From IMG/VR virus record IMGVR_UViG_3300031706_000047, positions 1 to 23,499 of that record: 23,499 bases of DNA; one strand, given 5' to 3'. A program made the translations under genes and the position numbers. Position 1 is the stretch's first letter, and every line of letters starts with the position of its first letter. A model generated the notes under the pieces. The model was not told the origin of the DNA, made no database searches, and worked only from the letters and a program-made list of their open reading frames with translations. Below, piece by piece: positions 6,220 through 12,909 of this stretch. The stretch comes from a virus.

Positions 6220-6614
6220 TGAATATACTCCGTTAAGCTTAATAGAACCGCAGTTCCTGTAATTGCACTGCCAATCATAATTGCTTTATCATTCCAAACA
6301 TGACCAACCCAAGTCCATGCAATTGAACTCAAAGCATATGCAATTTTACCCATAAAAATAAAACCTGCGCTTTGAGTAAATACTCCAAACACGGCAAGTG
6401 ATGTAGCAATCCATTTAACATAACTATCAATAGTACCTGTAGGTGTAGCCGGACTAAGATCTTCAACCTGTACTTGAAGTTCTTCCATCTCTTGTCTCAA
6501 TCGAGCCTTTTCAGCAGATAGCTCCATCGCAAGACGGCCGGTCTTAGACATAGCACTATCTTTGTACTGTTCCTTTATGTCTGCCTTAATTTGTTTTGTT
6601 AAATCATCGTTCAT
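6216..6614 (-). CDS. Coiled-coil plus membrane protein (132 aa)
   Basis: The N-terminal half is charged and helical (ELSAEKARLRQEMEELQVQV, about 32-51), probably a coiled coil. The C-terminal half has three hydrophobic segments and matches the 94-residue protein encoded at 5047-5331 in DSYVKW, SAG and W-V-x-x-x-W-x-D-x-A. It therefore looks like that membrane module with a coiled coil added. The start at 6614 lies just after the preceding gene's stop; a longer in-frame start would overlap that gene by 59 bases. Its stop overlaps the phosphomannomutase-like start (ATGA). Function unknown. Confidence 0.7.
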   Translation of the reverse strand: MNDDLTKQIKADIKEQYKDSAMSKTGRLAMELSAEKARLRQEMEELQVQVEDLSPATPTGTIDSYVKWIATSLAVFGVFTQSAGFIFMGKIAYALSSIAWTWVGHVWNDKAIMIGSAITGTAVLLSLTEYIQ

Positions 6615-6624
6615 TTTACATTGC

Positions 6625-6834
6625 TTACGATAAGTAATCCTCAAGCTTTGGTTTCTCTGTTGAACTGAATATGTAATCGGCATAATCTTTATACATTTTG
6701 GTATATAAAGGCGATTTGTGTTGGTGGAGAAGCTGCGATTCTTTTGAACCTTTTGTCCAGGCTCTATGATCGTCAGAATAGTTGTATGTCCAATCGTGGT
6801 CAGTTAACAGTTTAAAAAATTCTACAGTATCCAT
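6625..6834 (-). CDS. Hypothetical protein (69 aa)
   Basis: A small protein with the pattern FKLLTDHDWTYNYSDDHRAW near its N-terminus, a layout I recall from small proteins of many myoviruses (HDWTY...SDD...W). The rest is polar and tyrosine-rich. A strong ribosome-binding site (TAAGGAG) lies in the last codons of the preceding gene. Function unknown. Confidence 0.7.
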   Translation of the reverse strand: MDTVEFFKLLTDHDWTYNYSDDHRAWTKGSKESQLLHQHKSPLYTKMYKDYADYIFSSTEKPKLEDYLS

Positions 6835-6837
6835 TAC

Positions 6838-6966
6838 TTACTCCTTAACATGCCTTTTATATTTGTCGTATCCACGTGCTGCCGCTTTCTTACGGTCCAC
6901 ATGTGTGGCTGGTTTATTGAACTTGTTACAGTTCTTCGCAACTGGATTTGACTTTATCTTTTCCAT
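6838..6966 (-). CDS. Small basic phage protein (42 aa)
   Basis: A 42-codon gene behind a good ribosome-binding site (AGGAGAA, spacing close). The product is basic and contains NPVAKNCNKFNKPATHVDRK, similar to a family of tiny proteins found in many T4-like phages with the pattern NPVAK...NKFNK..TH.DRKK. It begins 41 bases inside the end of the upstream gene in another frame, a longer overlap than others here. Function unknown; the charge would suit nucleic-acid binding. Confidence 0.75.
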   Translation of the reverse strand: MEKIKSNPVAKNCNKFNKPATHVDRKKAAARGYDKYKRHVKE

Positions 6967-7108
6967 TTCTCCTAAACCTTTTATTATACTTTTTCTTAAT
7001 TGACTTCGCAACACCTGAACGAGTTAGATATACATACCACTTTCTGGCGCTAGTTAAGGCATCGTATTCATCTCCGCCTTTTAACGGTATTCTTTCTTTC
7101 TTTGACAT
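6926..7108 (-). CDS. Small basic protein (60 aa)
   Basis: Not recognised beyond resemblance to small basic phage proteins with EYDALT...YNKR-R motifs. The middle is strongly basic (SIKKKYNKRFRRNGKDKVK, about 36-54). An AAGGATT ribosome-binding site and an AATAAATA late-type element lie upstream. Its last 41 bases overlap the next gene in a different frame and carry that gene's ribosome-binding site. Confidence 0.65.
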   Translation of the reverse strand: MSKKERIPLKGGDEYDALTSARKWYVYLTRSGVAKSIKKKYNKRFRRNGKDKVKSSCEEL

Positions 7109-7127
7109 TGCACTAATCCTTTTTGAC

Positions 7128-7135
7128 TATTTATT
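7128..7135 (-). promoter_or_regulatory. Late promoter-like element (AATAAATA)
   Basis: Read leftward, GAATAAATAG lies about 20 bases before the start codon at 7108, leaving room for a ribosome-binding site (AAGGATT). It matches the T4 late consensus at 7 of 8 positions and sits between the tRNA-Arg(TCT) gene and the next coding gene. Confidence 0.45.
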
Positions 7136-7142
7136 CGTTAAT

Positions 7143-7219
7143 TGGTCGACCCACCAGGAATCGAACCTGGAACCTACAGCTTAGAAGGCTGTTGCTCTAT
7201 CCTATTGAGCTATGGGCCG
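7143..7219 (-). tRNA. tRNA-Arg (anticodon TCT)
   Basis: The reverse strand gives a full cloverleaf: acceptor stem CGGCCCA/TGGGTCG with one G-U pair, D arm GCTC/GAGC, anticodon stem ACAGC/GCTGT with loop CTTCTAA giving anticodon TCT, T arm CCAGG/CCTGG with loop TTCGATT, discriminator A and encoded CCA. It reads AGA and AGG, which are frequent arginine codons in this A+T-rich sequence. It lies 11 bases after the stop of the metalloprotease-like gene. Confidence 0.93.
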
Positions 7220-7230
7220 TTCATTTCCAA

Positions 7231-7656
7231 TTAACCAACCTCAAACTCTGTAATGTATTGGACCATTAATTTTTTCTGTAACTTTCGAGCTTCCTTCTCC
7301 CAGGGCTGCTCCCAATATTTTGTAGAGGAATGATCCTTGCCTTTCCAATACTGTAAATTATCACTAAGTTCACCTCGAGCAAACTGTTTCACGTGAACTA
7401 ACTCATGTGCTAGAGTCGACATCCAATTCCCATATAACGCGATGTCTATAATAAAATTTCTCGAATCCACGGACTCACAAAGTCCTTCACTGTGGGAGTT
7501 GTCTAAAAAGAGCTTGTGATGTAACTTAATTTGAATAGTGGTACGGAGTCGATTGATCTTAAGTTGTTTAGCAAAGTAATCAACTGCCATCATTGCCGAA
7601 GCCTGTAGATTCAAATTTAGTCGGCCGTCACGTGGACCCGAGAAAAAAACTTTCAT
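7231..7656 (-). CDS. Putative zinc metalloprotease (HExxH, SprT-like)
   Basis: Residues 84-88 (HELVH) form a zinc-binding HExxH motif within TLAHELVHVKQ; H84 and H88 are metal ligands and E85 the catalytic base. A downstream PWEKEA at about 118-123 can supply the third ligand, an arrangement seen in small SprT-like phage proteins. Length is 141 residues, without signal peptide or membrane segment, so it should act in the cytoplasm. Substrate is unknown; DNA-bound proteins are a typical target of SprT-family enzymes. The start has an AGGTTA ribosome-binding site. Confidence 0.75.
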   Translation of the reverse strand: MKVFFSGPRDGRLNLNLQASAMMAVDYFAKQLKINRLRTTIQIKLHHKLFLDNSHSEGLCESVDSRNFIIDIALYGNWMSTLAHELVHVKQFARGELSDNLQYWKGKDHSSTKYWEQPWEKEARKLQKKLMVQYITEFEVG

Positions 7657-7665
7657 AGTAATAAC

Positions 7666-7815
7666 CTATGTTAGTGAGACGATAACTATAATCATTAGAA
7701 TTAATAACAACCAAACGTAGTTCCAAATAAATTCTAACGTTCCTAATAAAAATTTAACAGCTGCAAAAAATATCACGACCATTACGAATAAGTAAAATAG
7801 AGCTGCTAGTTCCAC
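7666..7815 (-). CDS. Small membrane protein (49 aa, GTG start)
   Basis: A 49-codon frame starts at a GTG inside the last codons of the preceding gene, with GGGAA upstream. The product is almost wholly hydrophobic, with two likely membrane helices (LFYLFVMVVIFFAAVKFLL; then WLLLILMIIVIVSL). A shorter version from the internal ATG at 7782 (38 residues) is possible. It fills the only gap between two genes of this operon. Function unknown. Confidence 0.6.
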   Translation of the reverse strand: MELAALFYLFVMVVIFFAAVKFLLGTLEFIWNYVWLLLILMIIVIVSLT

Positions 7816-8048
7816 TCAGGAAAATTCCCACCTTCATCATAAGAAGGTTTCAAGTTAAGTTCTGAACTAGCATCAAACTTATCATCTGAATACAATGAAA
7901 ACCCATCACGTAGCTTAGCCAACTTAGCAACCGCACGTTCGTTCTTTGCTATTTCTTTACGTTCTTTTGTAGCTTCTACCTTGTCGTACTGCTTCTTCAT
8001 TTTGGTCAATTCTTTCATGACCTTTTCGTATGATGTTAATTTTTTCAT
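7806..8048 (-). CDS. Coiled-coil hypothetical protein (80 aa)
   Basis: Not recognised. The first ~48 residues are lysine- and glutamate-rich with heptad-like spacing (KVMKELTKMKKQYDKVEATK), predicting a helical coiled coil. The C-terminus is acidic and aromatic (PSYDEGGNFPEW). The ATG directly follows the stop of the gene before it (TAGATG), with GGAGA upstream. Function unknown. Confidence 0.65.
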   Translation of the reverse strand: MKKLTSYEKVMKELTKMKKQYDKVEATKERKEIAKNERAVAKLAKLRDGFSLYSDDKFDASSELNLKPSYDEGGNFPEWN

Positions 8049-8390
8049 CTACACAGTCTCCATCATATTATCAAAGTATTGTTGGACATAAGCAGCAACG
8101 ATCACACGATCACCACCAATATGCCATCTGTAATCAGTTTGAGTTTCAGCAGTAAAACCACCGTCGTAGTCTTTCCAATTATAAATGGTTAATGGAGAGA
8201 TTGAATTGAAGTCGTAATCTTCTACTTGAAGTTCCCACTCAATGTCGACCTTGCCATCACCAGATGTTTCTGTTGATTGAGGTTTTCCGAAGACTTCTAC
8301 CAAATCTGCATAGCTTGCAGTGATATAGCCTTGAAGACTTGTTGATACCCAGTTTGATCTAGGCTTGATTTTATAATTCTCTGAATTCAT
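8049..8390 (-). CDS. Conserved phage protein of unknown function (113 aa)
   Basis: The pattern LVEVFGKP...SGDGKVDIEWEL...TIYNWKDY...WHIGG recurs in a family of small proteins I recall from many T4-like and other phages; no function is established. No membrane segment is present. The start at 8390 is chosen because GGGAG lies seven bases upstream; an ATG four codons earlier has no such site. The gene stands directly behind a perfect sigma-70 promoter, so early expression is expected. Confidence 0.75.
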   Translation of the reverse strand: MNSENYKIKPRSNWVSTSLQGYITASYADLVEVFGKPQSTETSGDGKVDIEWELQVEDYDFNSISPLTIYNWKDYDGGFTAETQTDYRWHIGGDRVIVAAYVQQYFDNMMETV

Positions 8391-8421
8391 AACAACTCCC
8401 ATTGTTTTAATTTATACAACC

Positions 8422-8450
8422 ATTATACCATAGTTTCTTTATGATGTCAA
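8422..8450 (-). promoter_or_regulatory. Sigma-70 promoter for the 8390 gene set
   Basis: Leftward TTGACA (8450-8445), 17-bp spacer and TATAAT (8427-8422), both perfect. CTATTGACAT precedes, and TATAATGGTTGT follows the pattern of two rightward promoters in the window. Confidence 0.87.
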
Positions 8451-8453
8451 TAG

Positions 8454-8624
8454 TTATTTTAGATTAATTTCATTTATTTCATTTTCGTGCTCAACCTGAG
8501 TTAAGATATCTTCGTCTGTTCGGCCTTGTTCATCAGCAAGGTCAATTGCGATGATTTCGTTAACTGCGTCTACTGCGTCTATCCACCGAGTCATGCGATT
8601 TGACGGTCTTATTCTTAAATCCAC
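8454..8624 (-). CDS. Small acidic hypothetical protein (56 aa, GTG start)
   Basis: A 56-codon frame begins at a GTG with AAGGAACA nine bases upstream and lies behind a consensus promoter. The product has a short basic start (DLRIRPSNRMTRWIDAVDAV) and an acidic remainder rich in Asp, Glu and Asn, without membrane segments. Promoter, ribosome-binding site and frame agree, which supports a real gene. Function unknown. Confidence 0.65.
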   Translation of the reverse strand: MDLRIRPSNRMTRWIDAVDAVNEIIAIDLADEQGRTDEDILTQVEHENEINEINLK

Positions 8625-8654
8625 GATCTGTTCCTTTTATCAATTTATAGTACT

Positions 8655-8683
8655 ATTATATACAGTATCATAAAGAAAGTCAA
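8655..8683 (-). promoter_or_regulatory. Sigma-70 promoter for the 8624 gene
   Basis: Leftward TTGACT (8683-8678), 17-bp spacer and TATAAT (8660-8655), one mismatch in the -35 box. The start codon is about 31 bases downstream of the -10 box. Confidence 0.8.
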
Positions 8684-8740
8684 TAGATATCTTACTTATT
8701 GTTAGAACAAAAAAGAATATCCATATAACCTAATAATATA

Positions 8741-8932
8741 TTAGACTCCGCAGGTCATATGTTCGTATGCGTCAGGACAGATATTGACATTGTCTCCACA
8801 ACCGCAGAGTTGATCCTCTTCAATTGATGGTGCTCCAACCATATCCCTAATTTGCGATTCAGTATACCTTTGTTTGCCACCTACGGTGGATTGCTTCGCA
8901 AGCAATGTTATTTGTTCATTTGTTAATCCCAT
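8741..8932 (-). CDS. Small cysteine-containing protein (63 aa)
   Basis: Not recognised. The N-terminal two thirds are polar and helical (LTNEQITLLAKQS). The C-terminal third carries four cysteines (CGCGDNVNIC, then C61), a set that could bind zinc or an iron-sulfur cluster. An AGGAGAAAA ribosome-binding site precedes the ATG, and the gene has its own promoter at 8976-9004. Single-gene transcription from a strong promoter suggests an early function. Confidence 0.65.
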   Translation of the reverse strand: MGLTNEQITLLAKQSTVGGKQRYTESQIRDMVGAPSIEEDQLCGCGDNVNICPDAYEHMTCGV

Positions 8933-8975
8933 AATTTTCTCCTTTATCTATTTGTGTTTTCGATTTGATAAATCT

Positions 8976-9004
8976 ATTATAACTGGTTAGACTGCAGATG
9001 TCAA
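8976..9004 (-). promoter_or_regulatory. Sigma-70 promoter for the 8932 gene
   Basis: Leftward TTGACA (9004-8999), 17-bp spacer and TATAAT (8981-8976), both perfect, with the recurring ACCATTGACAT flank. It diverges from the rightward topoisomerase promoters. Confidence 0.87.
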
Positions 9005-9008
9005 TGGT

Positions 9009-9030
9009 TTTCTGAAATTATTTTCAGGAA
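9009..9030. other. Inverted repeat between divergent promoters
   Basis: TTTCTGAAA and TTTCAGGAA are arranged as an imperfect inverted repeat around a TTAT centre, up to 9 bp of pairing with one G-T. It lies just upstream of the leftward -35 box at 8999-9004 and about 50 bases before the rightward promoter. It could be an operator or a weak hairpin. Confidence 0.35.
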
Positions 9031-9080
9031 ACGACTCCTTATACAATATATAGATGGTTGAGGTACCACGAAAATAATGG

Positions 9081-9109
9081 TTGACATTCACAAAGAACTA
9101 TTGTATAAT
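9081..9109 (+). promoter_or_regulatory. Sigma-70 promoter P1 of the topoisomerase operon
   Basis: TTGACA (9081-9086), 17-bp spacer and TATAAT (9104-9109), both perfect. A transcript from here has a leader of roughly 90 bases before the topoisomerase gene and reads through the second promoter. Confidence 0.85.
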
Positions 9110-9167
9110 GGTATCATAACGAATTGATTGAGAAGGTTATAGCCTTGAGATTAAATTTAAATAACCA

Positions 9168-9196
9168 TTGACATCGACAGCAAACTGTGTTATAAT
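9168..9196 (+). promoter_or_regulatory. Sigma-70 promoter P2 of the topoisomerase operon
   Basis: TTGACA (9168-9173), 17-bp spacer and TATAAT (9191-9196), both perfect, with the ACCATTGACAT flank. Transcription would start near 9203, only about 4 bases before the first usable ATG. Confidence 0.87.
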
Positions 9197-9206
9197 GGTT
9201 GCTAAT

Positions 9207-11051
9207 ATGGAGAACAATGATTTGACTAAACAAAATGAACAGTTCAGAATTCTTACTGCTCGACAGCATGTTCGAGAAAGGATTGGTATGTACATGGGTT
9301 CAAGTTCTAAGGAAGAGATCGAAAGATTCGTTCTTGGAGAATGGACTAAAGCAACATACGTTCCTGCACTATCAAAAATGGTTGACGAAATTCTCGACAA
9401 CTCAATTGATGAAGCAATCCGTACTAACTTCAAGTTTGCTAACAAGATTAATGTATCTATTAATAGCAACGAAATTACCGTCACTGATAACGGTCGAGGT
9501 ATTCCTCAAGATAAGATCTTTGACGAAGCAATGCAAACTAATATATTACGACCTGTAGCTGCTTGGACAAAAGTTAATGCAGGCACATCGTTTGATGATG
9601 AACGTGTTACGATCGGTACTAACGGCGTCGGTTCAGCTGCAACCAATTTCTTATCTAAATCATTCACAGGTAAAACATGGTCTAATAAAAAGTCAATACA
9701 ACTTGACTGTAGAGACGGTGCTGATACAATGAAAGTTAAGACAGGATCTAAAGTAGGTAATGGTACTGAGGTATCCTTTATACCAGACTTTGACTTGTTT
9801 GAAGTAGATTCATTGGACCAACTTGATACGATCACATTAATTGAAGATCGTCTTATCAGTTTACAGATGGCATTTCCTGAGATACAGTTTTCCTTTAATA
9901 AAAAGAAGGTTGCTATTAATGATTTCAAAAAGTACGTTGCTATGTTCTCTGACATATCCATTATGGAAAAGACAAACAATCTGTCTTACTTCATTGCTCC
10001 TTCGGAAGATGGGTTCAGAACTAACAGTTACATTAATGGAGTAAACACCAGACAGGGTGGTACTTATGTTGATTACTTTATGAATCAGATTATTGATACG
10101 TTAACCGTAAAGATTAAAAGACGTCATAAGGTTGAAGTATTAAAGACTACGATTAAGAGTGGTATTACATTTGTTATGTTTGCTAGGAACTTTGTTAATC
10201 CTAAGTTCGATTCTCAAACAAAAGAACGTCTAACGAATCCTTTTGGTAATGTAAAGGAACACCTAGATATCTGTAGAGTTCGTGATGCTGAATGGCTTGC
10301 TAACAAGATTCTAAACACTCCTGAAATTATTGACCCAATTATCGAGGCTCAGTTAGCTAAGAAGGCAGCCGCGGATAAAAGAGCTGCTACATTGGCTCAA
10401 AAGAAACTTCGTAAGGTAAAGGTTGCTAAACATATATCTGCTAATAAAGATAATGCTACGTTAAAAATTGTGGAAGGAGATTCTGCAATGGGATTCCTAT
10501 TAAAGGTTAGAGATCCTGATACTGTTGGAGCTTTTCCATTACGTGGTGTCATTATGAATACTTGGGATATGAAACCTGCAGAAGTATTAAAGAACAAAGA
10601 ACTATCGGAATTAGTAGCGGTTCTAGGACTAGACATCAACGATAAAGACAGTGTGGACAATATGACATACAAATATATTGCTACCTTAACAGATGCTGAC
10701 CATGACGGTATAGGACATATATCACCATTGTTAATTGCGTTCTTTTACAAATTTTGGCCTCGACTGTTATTAGAGAATCGTGTTCAAATTACAAGAACAC
10801 CAATTATGATCTCCACATTTAAGGATAGAGTTGAGTGGTTCTATACTTACGAAGAAGCATCTGAGTTCAAGCAAAAAAATTCAAATTGGAAACATCGTTA
10901 CATTAAAGGCTTGGGCAGCCTTCAAGAAGACGAATATCATGTTATTATTAACAAACCAATATATGACACGGTTACAGTTGATGATGCTTCTGTATTTCAG
11001 ATGATGTTCGGAAAAGATTCAAGTTTAAGAAAGGAGTATATGTTCGCATGA
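9207..11051 (+). CDS. 39: DNA topoisomerase II large subunit (gp39/gp60-type)
   Basis: Phage type II topoisomerase ATPase and TOPRIM subunit, which with the gp52-type product relaxes and passes DNA duplexes during replication. GHKL ATPase motifs DNSIDEA, DNGRGIP and GTNGVGSAATNFLS occur in the first 160 residues; the TOPRIM motifs EGDSA and TDADHDG follow in the C-terminal part. In T4 these parts are split between gp39 and gp60; here one frame of 614 residues carries both. Starts further upstream lie inside the promoter. ATG at 9207 has no ribosome-binding site; an in-frame TTG at 9222 with GGAG nine bases before it would begin closer to the T4 N-terminus and is a real alternative. The 3' end overlaps gp52 by ATGA. 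Confidence 0.95.
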   Translation: MENNDLTKQNEQFRILTARQHVRERIGMYMGSSSKEEIERFVLGEWTKATYVPALSKMVDEILDNSIDEAIRTNFKFANKINVSINSNEITVTDNGRGIPQDKIFDEAMQTNILRPVAAWTKVNAGTSFDDERVTIGTNGVGSAATNFLSKSFTGKTWSNKKSIQLDCRDGADTMKVKTGSKVGNGTEVSFIPDFDLFEVDSLDQLDTITLIEDRLISLQMAFPEIQFSFNKKKVAINDFKKYVAMFSDISIMEKTNNLSYFIAPSEDGFRTNSYINGVNTRQGGTYVDYFMNQIIDTLTVKIKRRHKVEVLKTTIKSGITFVMFARNFVNPKFDSQTKERLTNPFGNVKEHLDICRVRDAEWLANKILNTPEIIDPIIEAQLAKKAAADKRAATLAQKKLRKVKVAKHISANKDNATLKIVEGDSAMGFLLKVRDPDTVGAFPLRGVIMNTWDMKPAEVLKNKELSELVAVLGLDINDKDSVDNMTYKYIATLTDADHDGIGHISPLLIAFFYKFWPRLLLENRVQITRTPIMISTFKDRVEWFYTYEEASEFKQKNSNWKHRYIKGLGSLQEDEYHVIINKPIYDTVTVDDASVFQMMFGKDSSLRKEYMFA

Positions 11052-12391
11052 ATTTAGAAATGTTTACTGAAGAGCTGAAAGGCAATAACTATCCAATCTC
11101 AAAGGTTGCTGCTAACGAATGGAAAGCATTCGCAATGTATACTGTTGAGAGTCGAGCAATTCCTAATATGATTGATGGTCTAAAACCAGTTCAAAGGTTC
11201 TACCTCTATTCATCGTTAGTTAATAGCAAGAAGGATTTTAAAAAGGTATCGGCTGTCTCAGGTATTATATCTGACTACGGTTATAACCACGGAGAATCTT
11301 CTGCTGCTGGTGCAGGTCAATTAATGGCAGCCACTTGGAATAACAACATATGTCTTATTGAAGGTAGAGGATCGTTTGGTACTCGGCTTGTTCAAGAAGC
11401 TGGTGCTGCTCGTTATGTCTACTCAAGAGTTCACGATAATTTCAGTAAGTACGTTAAAGATATTGATCTGAGTCCTATTCACGAAGATCCTGAACACGAA
11501 CCGCCTTCATTCTATTTACCAATCATCCCTATGGTACTTGTAAATGGAACCAAAGGTATTGCTACAGGATTCGCAACAAACATCCTTCCACATAACCCTA
11601 GTGATCTAAAGAAGGCCTGTTTACAATACATTAAGAATGGTAAAATACAAACATCATTAGGAATTAAGTTTCCTGATTATACTGGTGAGGTTGAACAAAG
11701 CGAAGAAGACCCAACCAAATACGTTTCGTATGGTACCTTTAAACGTTCTGGTAAAACTGCGGTATCTATTACAGAAGTACCATACGGTTTTGACCGAGAA
11801 GGATATGTAAAGGTTCTCGATAAGTTAGAAGAAGAAGGTGATATCGTATCTTACGAAGACAAATGTAATAAAGATGGATTCCACTTTGAGGTTAAACTCA
11901 AACAATCTTCGGTTAAATGGAACGATTCTAAGCTCATTGCCAAATTCAAGCTAAGTAAGCCATTCTCTCAAAACCTAACAGTTATTGATTTTGATGGCAA
12001 ACTCCGCGAATACTCGTCCGCTAAACAACTTGTAAAGGACTTTTGTGACTACCGCAATGGTATCCTGCAGCAGAGAATTGACGCCAGAGTAAATGAATTC
12101 ACAGAACAAGTTCGATGGCTTAATGTCAAAATGGAGTTCGTTCAAGCAAATGTTGATGATCGTATTGTGTTTAAGAATAATAATAAAGCACAGGTCGTTA
12201 AACAAATAATGCAAGAGACATCGGCACTAGGAGGTGATACAAACCGATTGCTCGCATTAAGTTTCTTAAATTGTACAAAAGAGGAAATTGTAAACCTTAA
12301 GAAACAGATTGCTGACGCTACTGAGACATTAAGCTTCTGGCATACAACCTCACCACAAGAACAATTCATAACAGACTTGGAGAACATATAA
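11048..12391 (+). CDS. 52: DNA topoisomerase II medium subunit (gp52)
   Basis: GyrA/ParC-type DNA breakage-reunion subunit, partner of the preceding large subunit. Visible motifs are MIDGLKPVQR (41-50), YNHGESSAAGAGQLMAATW (79-97, in part) and IEGRGSFGTR followed by AARYVYSR, where the catalytic tyrosine is probably Y123. The isoleucine/glycine-rich NGTKGIATGFAT stretch matches the gyrase A tower region. Length (447 residues) is close to T4 gp52. The start overlaps the upstream stop (ATGA), so the two subunits are made together. Confidence 0.95.
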   Translation: MNLEMFTEELKGNNYPISKVAANEWKAFAMYTVESRAIPNMIDGLKPVQRFYLYSSLVNSKKDFKKVSAVSGIISDYGYNHGESSAAGAGQLMAATWNNNICLIEGRGSFGTRLVQEAGAARYVYSRVHDNFSKYVKDIDLSPIHEDPEHEPPSFYLPIIPMVLVNGTKGIATGFATNILPHNPSDLKKACLQYIKNGKIQTSLGIKFPDYTGEVEQSEEDPTKYVSYGTFKRSGKTAVSITEVPYGFDREGYVKVLDKLEEEGDIVSYEDKCNKDGFHFEVKLKQSSVKWNDSKLIAKFKLSKPFSQNLTVIDFDGKLREYSSAKQLVKDFCDYRNGILQQRIDARVNEFTEQVRWLNVKMEFVQANVDDRIVFKNNNKAQVVKQIMQETSALGGDTNRLLALSFLNCTKEEIVNLKKQIADATETLSFWHTTSPQEQFITDLENI

Positions 12392-12735
12392 TGGGATGGA
12401 AAAGTAATACAACTCAATTAGAAATTGATACATCAGCGTACATATGCGAGAGAGGTGTTGAAGTTTCTGTCTATATTGGCGCAGACACATGTGAACCTTC
12501 TATTGAAACAGTCTTTGATTTTGAAAATTTGATTGAGAACCACTTTGAAAGTTATACAATAGGTGATATGATTCGACCTATAGATATTCCTGATGCAGAA
12601 CTTTTAGTTATTAAACTCGAGCAGATGGCAAAGTATGCACGTAACATGCTTCAAGATTATGCAGCACAAGGAGAAGAAGATGAAAAGCTTCGAGGTGAAA
12701 CAGATACTACTCCTGATACAAAGTATTTCACGTAG
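12391..12735 (+). CDS. Hypothetical protein (114 aa)
   Basis: Not recognised. A soluble acidic protein with a beta-like N-terminal half (VEVSVYIGADTCEPSIETVF) and a helical second half (LLVIKLEQMAKYARNMLQDY), ending in a polar, acidic tail. Its ATG overlaps the gp52 stop codon by one base (TAATG), so it is translated with the topoisomerase genes and probably early. Confidence 0.7.
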   Translation: MGWKSNTTQLEIDTSAYICERGVEVSVYIGADTCEPSIETVFDFENLIENHFESYTIGDMIRPIDIPDAELLVIKLEQMAKYARNMLQDYAAQGEEDEKLRGETDTTPDTKYFT

Positions 12736-12747
12736 GGATAAATAATA

Positions 12748-12909
12748 ATGAACAAACTTAAATTGATTTGGAAATACTCACTAGGTGGTTTCTCTGATGA
12801 TAAGACCGAACCTTATGACGACTATGTTGTGTTGCTAAGGACGATTATTGTTGGTGTAAACTTTTTAACGTGTTTCTTTATTATGGCAAATACGATAAGG
12901 CATTGGTGA
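12748..12909 (+). CDS. Small membrane protein (53 aa)
   Basis: A 53-codon gene with AGGGAT about ten bases before the ATG. The start is basic and aromatic (NKLKLIWKYSLGGFSDDKT), followed by a hydrophobic segment at about residues 27-47 (VVLLRTIIVGVNFLTCFFIM). It probably spans the membrane once. Its TGA overlaps the ATG of the methyltransferase gene (TGATG). Similar short proteins occur in other T4-like phages; function unknown. Confidence 0.7.
   Translation: MNKLKLIWKYSLGGFSDDKTEPYDDYVVLLRTIIVGVNFLTCFFIMANTIRHW

Noticed and set aside
8726-8745. CTAATA-ATA-TATTAG hairpin as a terminator after the cysteine protein gene
   Set aside because: The stem is six A-T-dominated pairs and lies partly within the end of the gene without a U-run, so it is too weak to call.
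9137-9979. Long leftward frames opposite the topoisomerase gene
   Set aside because: They oppose a clear gp39-type gene with intact motifs, lack ribosome-binding sites, and their composition is that of complementary-strand shadows.
12737-12744. GATAAATA as a late promoter for the 53-residue membrane protein gene
   Set aside because: It lies four bases before the start codon, which would put the transcription start within the gene, and the same bases form its ribosome-binding site (AGGGAT).
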